Shown: positions 24,435-31,866 of the stretch, piece after piece
Position numbering within the stretch: position 1 is the stretch's first letter
Layout of the letters: every line of letters starts with the position of its first letter
Assembly: GCA_026710435.1 (NCBI GenBank)
Contig: JAPOQZ010000091.1
Location: 1 to 36,392 of the forward strand
Length of the DNA: 36,392 bases
Direction of reading: 5' to 3'
DNA from: a bacterium
Lineage (GTDB): Bacteria; Actinomycetota; Acidimicrobiia; Spongiisociales; Spongiisociaceae
Translations under genes and position numbers: made by a program
Notes under the pieces: model-generated
What the model saw: only the letters and a program-made list of their open reading frames with translations
What the model was told of the DNA's origin: nothing
Databases searched by the model: none

Positions 24435-25298
24435 CTATAGGGTCTCCAGGTATTCCTGGCGCCAGCGTTCTGTGGTCTCGCACTGGTTGAACGTGTAGAT
24501 GTGTACGCCGACGATCCCGATTCCCGGATAGCTCACGCCCGAACCGAGGCCTTCAAGGAGTTCTTCGGGCGCGTCCCCGCCGGGCCTGACGAAGCGGCTG
24601 ACCAGACCACGGTGCTTGGCGAGGAACCTCATCGACTGCCCAACCCCGATACGGGTGGATATCTGCAACAGCTTGAGACGGTCGGCCACTCCGGGAATCC
24701 CGATCTGGACCGGAAGGGAGACACCATCCACACGGCACTCGGCCACGAAGTCGACGATCGCCCGAGCATCGAAGCACATTTGGGTGGTCATGTACGACGC
24801 ATAGGGCTGTTTGTCGTGCAGGGCCTGGCGTAGGTTGGAGTCCGGGATCACGGCATGTCCCTCAGGGTACGAAGGCACACCGATCTCGGTGAGTTCATGG
24901 CCCAGGTCATCCATGGCGAGCAATAGGGAGTGCCCATCGGGGAAGATTCCCCTCTGTGGCGCATCGCCCCCAACCACGAACACCCTGGAGATCCGCAACC
25001 CCGCCAACCTGTCGAGAAGCGCCGCCAGGTGCGTTTTGTCATGCGTCATGCGGGCCGACAGGTGGGGTATCACGTCGAACCCCCGGAGGCGTAGGTCGCC
25101 GGCCAGGTTAACGGTGTCCTCGAGGGTCTTCGTGGGAGACGCAGTCACCGACACCGTGGAACCTTCCGGGAGGTGACCCACCTGGTCGAGAACGTTCTTC
25201 AGGGGCAGTACTTCGAACTTGGGATGTTCCAGAAGGCGCCGCAGCACTGCCTTTCCGAGCGGATCGGAACCGGAACCGTCCCACTCACCCCCAGGCAT
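24435..25298 (-). CDS. metF: Methylenetetrahydrofolate reductase-like protein
   Basis: About 287 residues, a flavin TIM barrel of the MTHFR family. Recognisable parts are SVTASPTKTLEDTVNLAGDL, the strand-loop IPHLSARMTHDKTHL, FVVGGDAPQRGIFP, MTTQMCFDARAIVDFV (folate pocket) and PVQIGIPGVADRLKLLQIST. The ATG at 25296-25298 starts one base after the mttB TGA, with CGGAGGTG as ribosome site inside the mttB end; the longer open frame is shadow. In biosynthesis MetF makes methyl-THF. In this operon, beside methyl-THF:corrinoid and amine methyltransferases, it is more likely to oxidise methyl-THF to methylene-THF. The direction is inferred from context only. The acceptor could be NAD(P) or another carrier. 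Confidence 0.87.
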   Translation of the reverse strand: MPGGEWDGSGSDPLGKAVLRRLLEHPKFEVLPLKNVLDQVGHLPEGSTVSVTASPTKTLEDTVNLAGDLRLRGFDVIPHLSARMTHDKTHLAALLDRLAGLRISRVFVVGGDAPQRGIFPDGHSLLLAMDDLGHELTEIGVPSYPEGHAVIPDSNLRQALHDKQPYASYMTTQMCFDARAIVDFVAECRVDGVSLPVQIGIPGVADRLKLLQISTRIGVGQSMRFLAKHRGLVSRFVRPGGDAPEELLEGLGSGVSYPGIGIVGVHIYTFNQCETTERWRQEYLETL

Positions 25299-25299
25299 C

Positions 25300-26838
25300 T
25301 CACACCTCCGAGTCCGGGAAGGAGGCCTTGCGGACCGCGATCCACTCGGCCAGTTCCTGGTAGATGGCGTCGTCAAGTTCCGGACGCTCGTATTCCGCCA
25401 GGAGCCGTTTCCACTCCACGTTGGCCCGGCCCACCGAGTCCATCGACCCGTTCAGTTCCCATTGTTCGAAGCTGTCAACGTCAGCCTGGCTCGAAACCCA
25501 GAAGGCGTCCTCGAAGTTGGCCATCGTATGAGCGGTGCCCAGATGATGTTGACCGGGACCGTTGGTCAGCAACGGCTCCATCGCCTGACCGTTCTCGCTC
25601 AGGTCCACCCCGCCTACCAGCCGGGACATCATCGACGCCTGGTCGGCGTCCAGCACGAACTTCTCGTATCCCATGGTCAGCCCACCCTCCAGCCACCCGG
25701 CCGTGTGCAGCACGAAGTTGACGCCGGCCGCAAGGGCGGGCAGGAAGGTGGTGGCGCTCTCGTACGCGGCTTGCGCGTCGGGTATCTTCGAGGCGGTGAG
25801 GTTGCCACCCGACCGGAAAGGCACTCCGAGCCGCGCTGCCAACTGCGCGACACACAACAGCACCAAGGCCGGCTCGGGAGTTCCGAACGTGGGAGCGCCG
25901 CTCTGCATCGACATCGAAGCGGCGAACGACCCGAAGATCACCGGCGCACCGGGCCGGACGATCTGGGTGAAGGCCATACCCGCCATCGCCTCCGCCAGGG
26001 TCTGGGTCACAGCCGCCGCCACCGTCACCGGCGCCATGGCCCCTACGATTATGAACGGCGTTATCAGCGAGCACTGGTTGTTCTCCGCCAACACCTTGGC
26101 GGACCCGAGCATGGCGTAGTCCCATGTCATCGGCGAGTTGGCATTGCAGAGACCCATCAGCACGGTGTTGTCACGCACGAAGTCCTCACCAAAGACGATC
26201 TTGACGATATCGACGGAGTCCTGAGCCCGCTCGGGCTGGGTCACCGAGGACATGAACGGCTTATCGTGGTAGACGACATGGGTTTGGACCATGTCGAGAT
26301 GCCGTTTGTTGACCGGCAGGTCGACGGGCTCGCAGAGAGTCCCGCCGCCGTGGTGCAGTGCCGGGCTCATGTAGGTCAGCTTGGCGAAGTTCCTGAAGTC
26401 CTCGATCGTGGCGTAGCGGCGGCCCGCGTCGGCGTCCCGGACGAAGGGAGAGCCGTACGCGGGAGCGAACACCATGTGGGGGTCGCCGATGGTGACCGAA
26501 CGGGCCGGGTTGCGAGCGTGCTGGACGAATGAACTCGGAGCAGAGGCGGTGATTATCGCGCGACACATGCCTCTGGGGAAGCGCACTCTCGTCCCATCGA
26601 CATCAGCCCCCGCCGCGCCGTAGATCGACACGGCCTCGGGGAAGTTCATCAACTCGATACCCACCTCCTCGAGCAGAGTATCGGCGTTGTGCTCGACCAG
26701 TTCCATGCCCTCCTGCGAGAGCATCTCTGTGCGCGACATCCGACGGGTCAGGAACGGCTGCTGCTCAATCACCCGGGCGGTACGGAGGGCTTGGCGAGCT
26801 GCCCGACCTCCGCCCCGCCGTCTTCTCCGGGCATTCAT
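25300..26838 (-). CDS. MttB-family (non-pyrrolysine) amine:corrinoid methyltransferase
   Basis: 512 residues, full length for the trimethylamine methyltransferase (MttB) superfamily. The frame has no internal amber codon, so it is a non-pyrrolysine member like glycine-betaine MtgB, proline-betaine MtpB or carnitine MtcB rather than true trimethylamine MttB. Conserved stretches include ALHHGGGTLCEPVDLP (160-174), the barrel strands around TPFIIVGAMAPVTVAAAV (260-277), APTFGTPE (315-322) and SGGNLTASKIPDAQAAYES (343-361). It should transfer a methyl group from a quaternary or tertiary amine to the Co(I) corrinoid protein encoded first in this operon. The substrate cannot be read directly; the dehydrogenase encoded divergently makes a betaine a reasonable guess. 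It overlaps the RACo stop by 4 nt (ATGA). Confidence 0.88.
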   Translation of the reverse strand: MNARRRRRGGGRAARQALRTARVIEQQPFLTRRMSRTEMLSQEGMELVEHNADTLLEEVGIELMNFPEAVSIYGAAGADVDGTRVRFPRGMCRAIITASAPSSFVQHARNPARSVTIGDPHMVFAPAYGSPFVRDADAGRRYATIEDFRNFAKLTYMSPALHHGGGTLCEPVDLPVNKRHLDMVQTHVVYHDKPFMSSVTQPERAQDSVDIVKIVFGEDFVRDNTVLMGLCNANSPMTWDYAMLGSAKVLAENNQCSLITPFIIVGAMAPVTVAAAVTQTLAEAMAGMAFTQIVRPGAPVIFGSFAASMSMQSGAPTFGTPEPALVLLCVAQLAARLGVPFRSGGNLTASKIPDAQAAYESATTFLPALAAGVNFVLHTAGWLEGGLTMGYEKFVLDADQASMMSRLVGGVDLSENGQAMEPLLTNGPGQHHLGTAHTMANFEDAFWVSSQADVDSFEQWELNGSMDSVGRANVEWKRLLAEYERPELDDAIYQELAEWIAVRKASFPDSEV

Positions 26839-28868
26839 CTGCTTCTCCTTCCGGTTCTTTGCCGACGGCTCCGGGATCTGACTCCCCGCCGGCGGCGGTC
26901 GGTGTCGGTCCGTGAAGCGAGGACTCCAGAGAAATCCACCCTCGTGGCCAGATTCTCGAGACTTGCGGTTGCGTGAGGAATGGCCATGGCTTCGACGAAG
27001 TGCTGCTGGAACGACGGCGCTACCGCTGTCTCGATCTTCTCGATCCTATGTACGAGACTCTCGATCTCGTCCCGAGCAGCACCGCTGAGAAGCGCCATGG
27101 TGGCTCCGGTACCAGCCGCGTTTCCGGCCGCAGAGACCCTGTCCAGGTCGCAGTCCGGAATCATGCCCAGCACCATCGCGTACGTAGGATCGATGTGACT
27201 TCCGAACGCGCCTGCCAACCGGATCTCGTCCACGCGGTCGACCCCCAGTTGGTCCATCAGGAGCCTGATCCCGGCCCGCAGGGCGGCCTTGGCCAGCTGT
27301 ATGGCTCTAACGTCGTTCTGCGTTACATATATCGGGTTGCCGACTCCGGAGGAACCACCGTGCAGAAGGTAGCGGCCGGTGCGACCGTCGAAAGTGACAC
27401 GATGGCTACGACCGGAGTCCACGACAAGACCGTCGGAGGCCACCACCCCGGAGAGCACAAGTTCCGCCACCGCCTCGATTATCCCGGAACCGCAGATCCC
27501 GATCACCCCGGTGGCGGCTACGGCCTCCTCGAAGCCATCCTCGTCCGACCAGAGATCCACACCGATCACTTTGAAGCGGGGCTCGAGGGTGGTCCGGTCT
27601 ACCCGAACCCGTTCTATCGCTCCAGGGGCAGCCCTCTGCCCGGAGCTGATCTCGGCACCCTCGAAGGCCGGGCCGGTAGGGCTGGAGGCGGCCAGCAGGC
27701 GGCCGGCGCTCCCGAGCACGATCTCAGCGTTGGTGCCCACATCAACGAGGAGCTGGATCTCCTGGCCCCGGTGAGGACCTTCGGACAGCACCGCACCGGC
27801 CGCGTCGGCCCCTACATGTCCCGCCACGCACGGAAGCACGTAGAGGCGCGCACCCGGATTGGCGCCGATACCGATAGTAGAAACCTTGGTGCGGACCGAG
27901 CTGTCGGTGGCCAGGGCAAATGGCGCCACTCCCAGACGCCGCGGGTCGATACCGAGCACCAGATGGTGCATTATCGGATTGCCGACCAAGGCCACCTCGA
28001 GCAGCGATCTGCGCGTGAGCCCCGCTCGGGTGAGTAGTTCACCAACCAACTGGTCAAGGGCCTTGCGGATGGCAGAGGTGAGTTCGGCTTCCCCGCCGTC
28101 GTTCATCATTACGTACGAGACACGGCTCATGAGGTCCTCACCGAACCGGATCTGGGGATTCATGATGCCGGCGGAGGCAAGCACCGAGCCTGTGGACAGA
28201 TCGCAGAGGTGTCCCGCCACGGTCGTCGAGCCGACATCGATGGCCACCCCTACGGGGCCGTCATGGAATCCGGGCCAGACCCCGGTGAGCGTGTTCCCGT
28301 CGTGAACCGCCACCGTTACCGCCCAATCGCCATCCCGAAGGGTGTCCTGGAGTTCGAGCAGCACATGATGATCTACGGACTGCACCGCGATTCCCCATTG
28401 ATCCTCAAGAGCGGTCAGCACACGGGCCAGATCCGAGGCCTGCCGCTCCATGTCCGGAGGCTGAACCTCGATGTAGTGGAGGCGGACGACGGGGTCGACC
28501 GGAATGTCGATTACCTCGGCCCGCTTGCGTACCACCTGCCGGCGTACCTGGCTATCGGGCGGAACGTCTATGACGGCATTGCCCTGAAGGCGGGCTGCAC
28601 ATGCGAGACGGTGCCCTTCCAGCAGGGAGCGGCGTCCCCGGTAACCAATCTCGACGGCGTCAGGAGCGGAGAGCCGGCCCTCGGTAGCAGGAATACCCAC
28701 CGCGCTTCCAAGAGTCACCTGGCAACGACCGCAGATCCCGCGGCCACCACATACCGAATCGATGTCGACACCCAGGTGACGAGCCGCTTCCAGAACGGTC
28801 GTCCCGGCTGGTATCCGCCCTCTCCGGCCGGAAGGGGTGAAGATGACCCGTACGGGTGCGGAGGTCAT
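26835..28868 (-). CDS. RACo-like reductive activator of corrinoid proteins (2Fe-2S ferredoxin + DUF4445/ASKHA domain)
   Basis: About 677 residues from the ATG at 28866-28868, which lies 10 nt after the upstream stop; the open frame to 29207 is shadow. The N-terminal ~100 residues form a plant-type [2Fe-2S] ferredoxin: Cys40, Cys46 and Cys49 in CGGRGICGRC, and Cys90. A linker domain follows, then the C-terminal ASKHA ATPase-like region with GVAIDVGSTTVAGHL, LLVDVGTNAEIVLG, ICGSGIIEAVAELV and LAGAFGSHIDPTYAM. Proteins of this build reduce inactive Co(II) corrinoid back to Co(I), driven by ATP, so they repair the cobalamin carrier after accidental oxidation. The neighbours (corrinoid protein, pterin methyltransferase, MttB homologue) fit exactly. 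The electron donor is unknown. Confidence 0.9.
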   Translation of the reverse strand: MTSAPVRVIFTPSGRRGRIPAGTTVLEAARHLGVDIDSVCGGRGICGRCQVTLGSAVGIPATEGRLSAPDAVEIGYRGRRSLLEGHRLACAARLQGNAVIDVPPDSQVRRQVVRKRAEVIDIPVDPVVRLHYIEVQPPDMERQASDLARVLTALEDQWGIAVQSVDHHVLLELQDTLRDGDWAVTVAVHDGNTLTGVWPGFHDGPVGVAIDVGSTTVAGHLCDLSTGSVLASAGIMNPQIRFGEDLMSRVSYVMMNDGGEAELTSAIRKALDQLVGELLTRAGLTRRSLLEVALVGNPIMHHLVLGIDPRRLGVAPFALATDSSVRTKVSTIGIGANPGARLYVLPCVAGHVGADAAGAVLSEGPHRGQEIQLLVDVGTNAEIVLGSAGRLLAASSPTGPAFEGAEISSGQRAAPGAIERVRVDRTTLEPRFKVIGVDLWSDEDGFEEAVAATGVIGICGSGIIEAVAELVLSGVVASDGLVVDSGRSHRVTFDGRTGRYLLHGGSSGVGNPIYVTQNDVRAIQLAKAALRAGIRLLMDQLGVDRVDEIRLAGAFGSHIDPTYAMVLGMIPDCDLDRVSAAGNAAGTGATMALLSGAARDEIESLVHRIEKIETAVAPSFQQHFVEAMAIPHATASLENLATRVDFSGVLASRTDTDRRRRGVRSRSRRQRTGRRSR

Positions 28869-28878
28869 CGTCGACGCG

Positions 28879-29781
28879 CTAACCGCCCGCGCCCGCCCGG
28901 CGTCTTCGGGTCCGGCGTCGCCCCCGTGACACGGCGGCCGGAGCGCGGAATGTGCGTATCCAAGCCGCGCAATCTCGGTCGTTCCCGCTGAGGACGTCCG
29001 CTGCCTTGATCGAATGGACGATCTCCTTCTCAAGGGGGTTGGTAATGGCGGAGGTAAGGCCGCTGGCAATGGCCATCGACAGGAACGCGCTGTTGATGCC
29101 GTGGCGGTTGGGCAGGCCAAAGCTGATGTTGGAAGCGCCGCACGTGGAATTGACCCCCAGCTCGTCACGTAGCCGGCCGAGGATCTGGAACACTTGCACA
29201 CCCGCATAGCGGAGCGCTCCGATCGGCATCACCAGGGGGTCGACTACCACATCCTCCGGTGGTATCCCGTAGTCGGCGGCGCGGCGCACGATCTTCGCAG
29301 CTACCTCGAAGCGTACGTCGGGGTCCTCGGAAATACCGGACTCGTCGTTCGAGATCGCAACCACGGCTGCTCCGTGCTCGGCGACCAGGGGCAGAACCCG
29401 CTCGAGCCGTTCCTCCTCCCCCGTCACCGAGTTGACGAGGGCCTTGCCCTTGTACACCGAAAGCCCGGCCTCCAGCGCCTCGACGATCGAAGAGTCGATG
29501 GCCAGGGGTACGTCCACCACGGATTGAACCAGTTGGATCACCTCGGCGAGGATGGCAGGCTCGTCGGCGAGCGGAATCCCGGCATTGACGTCGAGCATGT
29601 GGGCGCCGGCCGCTACCTGAGCGAGGGCATCGGCCTCGACACGGTGGTAGTCCCCCTCCCTCATCTCGGCAGCCAGCAACTTGCGCCCCGTCGGGTTGAT
29701 CCGTTCCCCGATCATGACGAATGGCAGATCCGGGCCTATCGCGACCTCGCGGGCCCGGGAACTCACCACCGTGCGGGTCAC
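28879..29781 (-). CDS. Methyltetrahydrofolate:corrinoid methyltransferase (pterin-binding domain)
   Basis: About 300 residues, a DHPS-like pterin-binding TIM barrel. Motifs: MIGERINPTGRKLLAAEM at the N-terminus, HMLDVNAG, PLAIDSSIVEALEAGL, ALVNSVTGEEERL and AISNDESGIS, all of which line the pterin pocket in AcsE/MtvA/MtgA-type enzymes. It would carry the methyl group between corrinoid protein and THF; operon logic favours methyl-cobalamin to THF. The GTG at 29779-29781 overlaps the preceding TGA by 4 nt and has GAGGAGAG just upstream, so it is preferred over the longer frame. It is not dihydropteroate synthase, because the glycine-betaine-type operon partners surround it and the MIGERIN start is that of methyltransferases. 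Confidence 0.92.
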   Translation of the reverse strand: MTRTVVSSRAREVAIGPDLPFVMIGERINPTGRKLLAAEMREGDYHRVEADALAQVAAGAHMLDVNAGIPLADEPAILAEVIQLVQSVVDVPLAIDSSIVEALEAGLSVYKGKALVNSVTGEEERLERVLPLVAEHGAAVVAISNDESGISEDPDVRFEVAAKIVRRAADYGIPPEDVVVDPLVMPIGALRYAGVQVFQILGRLRDELGVNSTCGASNISFGLPNRHGINSAFLSMAIASGLTSAITNPLEKEIVHSIKAADVLSGNDRDCAAWIRTFRAPAAVSRGRRRTRRRRAGAGG

Positions 29782-30170
29782 TGTCTCTCCTCGCCTTCTT
29801 CCATTTCTCGCGAAGGCCCCGGAGCACGCTCGAACCCGCCGTTCGCCGCCATCCGCGCCAGTCGCTCGAGCGGGTACTCCCGGTCCAGGCGGGTGGCTTC
29901 GGCAGTGGCTTCGGCCTCCACGTCCACTCCGCATGCCTTCGCGGTACGGCGCCACTCTCCGATGTACTGGTCGTAGGTCTGCTTACCGGCCACCATGGCG
30001 GCTCGGTCGATGGCCGTCTGGAAGCGTCCCGGCAACTCCACGGCCTTCTTCCTCCTGCCCGCTCGGGCCGTGACCTGAGCCGGGATGTCCCGCCAGAGGA
30101 TGGTGATCAACTCCGTACGCCCTCGCTGGTTGCGACCGGTGGCGCGCCGTGCCGTCATCGACGACCGCAT
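29778..30170 (-). CDS. Virulence_fact-domain (PF13769-like) small protein of unknown function
   Basis: About 130 residues from the ATG at 30168-30170; a second ATG (30156-30158) is equally possible and no clear ribosome site decides. The middle resembles the Virulence_fact domain: ELITILWRDIPAQVTARAG, RKKAVELPGRFQTAIDRAAM and QYIGEWRR. The name of that family is historical and says nothing on mechanism. The protein is soluble and ends in an acidic tail. Its stop overlaps the start of the pterin methyltransferase by 4 nt. Its position inside a corrinoid methyl-transfer operon suggests a part in that system, perhaps as a protein partner. The open frame up to 30581 lies over DUF1638 and is shadow. 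Confidence 0.75.
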   Translation of the reverse strand: MRSSMTARRATGRNQRGRTELITILWRDIPAQVTARAGRRKKAVELPGRFQTAIDRAAMVAGKQTYDQYIGEWRRTAKACGVDVEAEATAEATRLDREYPLERLARMAANGGFERAPGPSREMEEGEERQ

Positions 30171-30204
30171 TCCAGTCCGACCGCACGGCTCTCCATGATC
30201 CGTA

Positions 30205-30882
30205 TCAGCCTGCGGCCGCCGCGAATCGCTCCAGGCCGGTGGCCAGTTCACCGAGTCCCGCACGGACGTGATGGAACTCGAGACCGAGGCGGACCGCCGC
30301 GCGCCGGGCCTGTTCCAAGAGTGAGTGGTTGTCGAATTGGGACAGGTAGACAAGCCTGCGGTAGTTGCCGAAATACATGTCCCTGAGCTGGGGATGACGG
30401 TCGAGACCCAGAGACTCCCACACCAGGCGGTCGAAGTGGCGCGTGAGAAAGTCGGTGAGGTAGAAGGTACCCGGCTCAGCCTCGTGCAACTGGTGGAACC
30501 GAGCCGAGGTGGCAAAGAACTCGTAGCAGTGTGCGCCGGGAAGCCGCTCCACGTTCTCCCACCGATCCACGAGCGAATCAAGCCGACCTCCGGTCCCGCA
30601 GTCTGCGTAACCGATCAGCACCCTGTCATACCGGTCTGCTACCTCTCGCAGGCGCGCTTCGAGTTCCGGAACGATCCGCTCCGGTGTGTTGTGGAGGCGG
30701 GCGGGCAGGCAGGCCAGCACCATGTGGTCCCATTCATTCAGCCTGATGAAATAGAGGATCTCCGAGGCGAGGGCGCCGCAAGCCAGCACCAATTGCCGAG
30801 GATGAACCCTCAACCCGTCTCGGCCGGATCCCGCGTCCCGCGGCGCGGGACGGGCCGGCAGCCGGATGACAGCCTCAGACAT
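30205..30882 (-). CDS. DUF1638-family protein
   Basis: 225 residues, soluble. The family is recognisable by LACGALASEIL (Cys35), LPARLHNTPERIVPELE (His64), GYADCGTGG (Cys95) and GAHCYEFFA (Cys119). Such spaced Cys/His residues could bind a metal, but that is inference. DUF1638 genes are seen near corrinoid methyltransferase genes in methanogens and bacteria, and the function is not established to my knowledge. Here its ATG overlaps the end of the corrinoid-protein gene by 8 nt, the tightest coupling in the operon. A job with the corrinoid protein (cofactor loading, repair or metal handling) is the natural hypothesis. The N-terminal 25 residues are poorly conserved in character and may not all be real. 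Confidence 0.82.
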   Translation of the reverse strand: MSEAVIRLPARPAPRDAGSGRDGLRVHPRQLVLACGALASEILYFIRLNEWDHMVLACLPARLHNTPERIVPELEARLREVADRYDRVLIGYADCGTGGRLDSLVDRWENVERLPGAHCYEFFATSARFHQLHEAEPGTFYLTDFLTRHFDRLVWESLGLDRHPQLRDMYFGNYRRLVYLSQFDNHSLLEQARRAAVRLGLEFHHVRAGLGELATGLERFAAAAG

Positions 30883-31591
30883 GCTCGCTCATGAGAATGC
30901 GGCGACGGGCCACCAGGTCCTTGGCCGTTTCGGCCGCTACCGCGGCGTCCCTGCAGTAGGCGTCGGCGCCCACCGCCATTCCGAACTCCTCGTTGAGCGG
31001 GGCCCCTCCCACCATGACGATGTAGTCCTCCCGCAGGCCTTTCGCGATCAGGGTGTCGACAACCACCTTCATGTACGGCATGGTGGTCGTGAGCAGGGCT
31101 GACATACCCAGGATGTCCGGACGGTGCACATCCAGGGCCTCCAGGTACTCCTCCACGTCGGTGTTGATCCCGAGATCAATGACTTCGAACCCGGCCCCTT
31201 CCATCATCATGCCCACCAGGTTCTTGCCTATGTCATGTATGTCCCCCTTGACCGTGCCGATCACCACCGTGCCGACAGTCTCTGCGCCGGTCTCGGCGAG
31301 AAGGGGACGCAGTACACTCATGCCGGCTTTCATCGCGTTGGCTGCCAACAGCACCTCGGGCACGAAGAGGATCCCGTCCCGGAAGTCGATCCCGACGACC
31401 CGCATACCTTCCACCAAGGCGTCGTTGAGCACGTCGGGGGCCGTCCAGCCCCGTTCCAGCAGAATGCGGGTCCCCTCGTCGATCTCTTCGGCCAGCCCGT
31501 CGTAGAGATCATCGTGCATCTGCTCGACGAGTTCGTCGTCGGGGAGCGTTCGAAGGTCGAGTTCGTCGTCAGGCAGGGCGTCAAGAGCCAT
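30875..31591 (-). CDS. Corrinoid (B12-binding) methyl-carrier protein
   Basis: About 238 residues from the ATG at 31589-31591, chosen because GGAGAG lies eight bases upstream and homology begins just after; the frame reaching 31666 is leader. It has the two-domain MtbC/MttC/MtgC build: a four-helix cap (about 20-100, with GTRILLERGWTAPDVLNDALVEGM split across helices) and a Rossmann-like B12 domain. The cobalt-ligand motif DxHxxG is intact (Asp117, His119, Gly122 in KGDIHDIGKNLV). It shuttles the methyl group between the MttB homologue and the pterin methyltransferase and is re-reduced by RACo. It is first in the leftward operon, facing the flavoprotein operon across a 275-bp gap. Confidence 0.93.
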   Translation of the reverse strand: MALDALPDDELDLRTLPDDELVEQMHDDLYDGLAEEIDEGTRILLERGWTAPDVLNDALVEGMRVVGIDFRDGILFVPEVLLAANAMKAGMSVLRPLLAETGAETVGTVVIGTVKGDIHDIGKNLVGMMMEGAGFEVIDLGINTDVEEYLEALDVHRPDILGMSALLTTTMPYMKVVVDTLIAKGLREDYIVMVGGAPLNEEFGMAVGADAYCRDAAVAAETAKDLVARRRILMSEHV

Positions 31592-31634
31592 TGGCAACTC
31601 TCCAGAGCCGATCACGGAGGCAGGATACGGTACC

Positions 31635-31664
31635 GTTATGCGGAACCGTACTACATCGTGGAAC
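31635..31664 (-). promoter_or_regulatory. Possible leftward promoter with GGAAC half-sites
   Basis: GGAAC occurs at 31642-31646 and 31660-31664, exactly 18 bp apart in direct orientation, so it reads GTTCC on the coding strand of the leftward operon. TTCCAC (31658-31663) and CATAAC (31635-31640) on the - strand are a weak -35/-10 pair with 17 bp between, which these half-sites would overlap. The 10-bp palindrome ACGGTACCGT (31627-31636) adjoins. Confidence 0.4.
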
Positions 31665-31779
31665 ACTTTAACGCACGAGAGCGGCGCGAGCGAGCGAAAT
31701 CCGGCCTCTTTAGAACGCGAACATCGGTTACCCGCCAGTTATGGACAGGTAATGAGGTTCTGCCGGGGTCATTCTCTCC

Positions 31780-31808
31780 ATGACATCCGCGCCGAAGAGC
31801 GTTATGCT
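31780..31808 (+). promoter_or_regulatory. Probable rightward promoter
   Basis: ATGACA (31780-31785), 17 bp, then TATGCT (31803-31808) makes a good sigma70-type promoter for the flavoprotein-ETF operon. The start would fall near 31815, about 50 nt before the ATG at 31867 and inside the GTTCC operator-like repeats. Confidence 0.55.
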
Positions 31809-31843
31809 GTTCCGCATCGTAAGATAGTTCCGCATTATGGAAC
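31809..31843. promoter_or_regulatory. Operator-like repeats in the divergent region
   Basis: The 9-mer GTTCCGCAT occurs at 31809-31817 and 31827-31835, 18 bp apart, and inverted (ATGCGGAAC) at 31638-31646. The second copy also forms the inverted repeat GTTCC-N7-GGAAC (31827-31843). Sites of this look are typical of IclR-family regulators, though others cannot be excluded. Covering the transcription start suggests repression. Confidence 0.55.
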
Positions 31844-31866
31844 GGAGTAGGGACAGGAGTCATGGG

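Noticed and set aside
25300..26838. Pyrrolysine-encoding mttB
   Set aside because: The frame contains no in-frame amber codon, and no pyl genes are present in the window.
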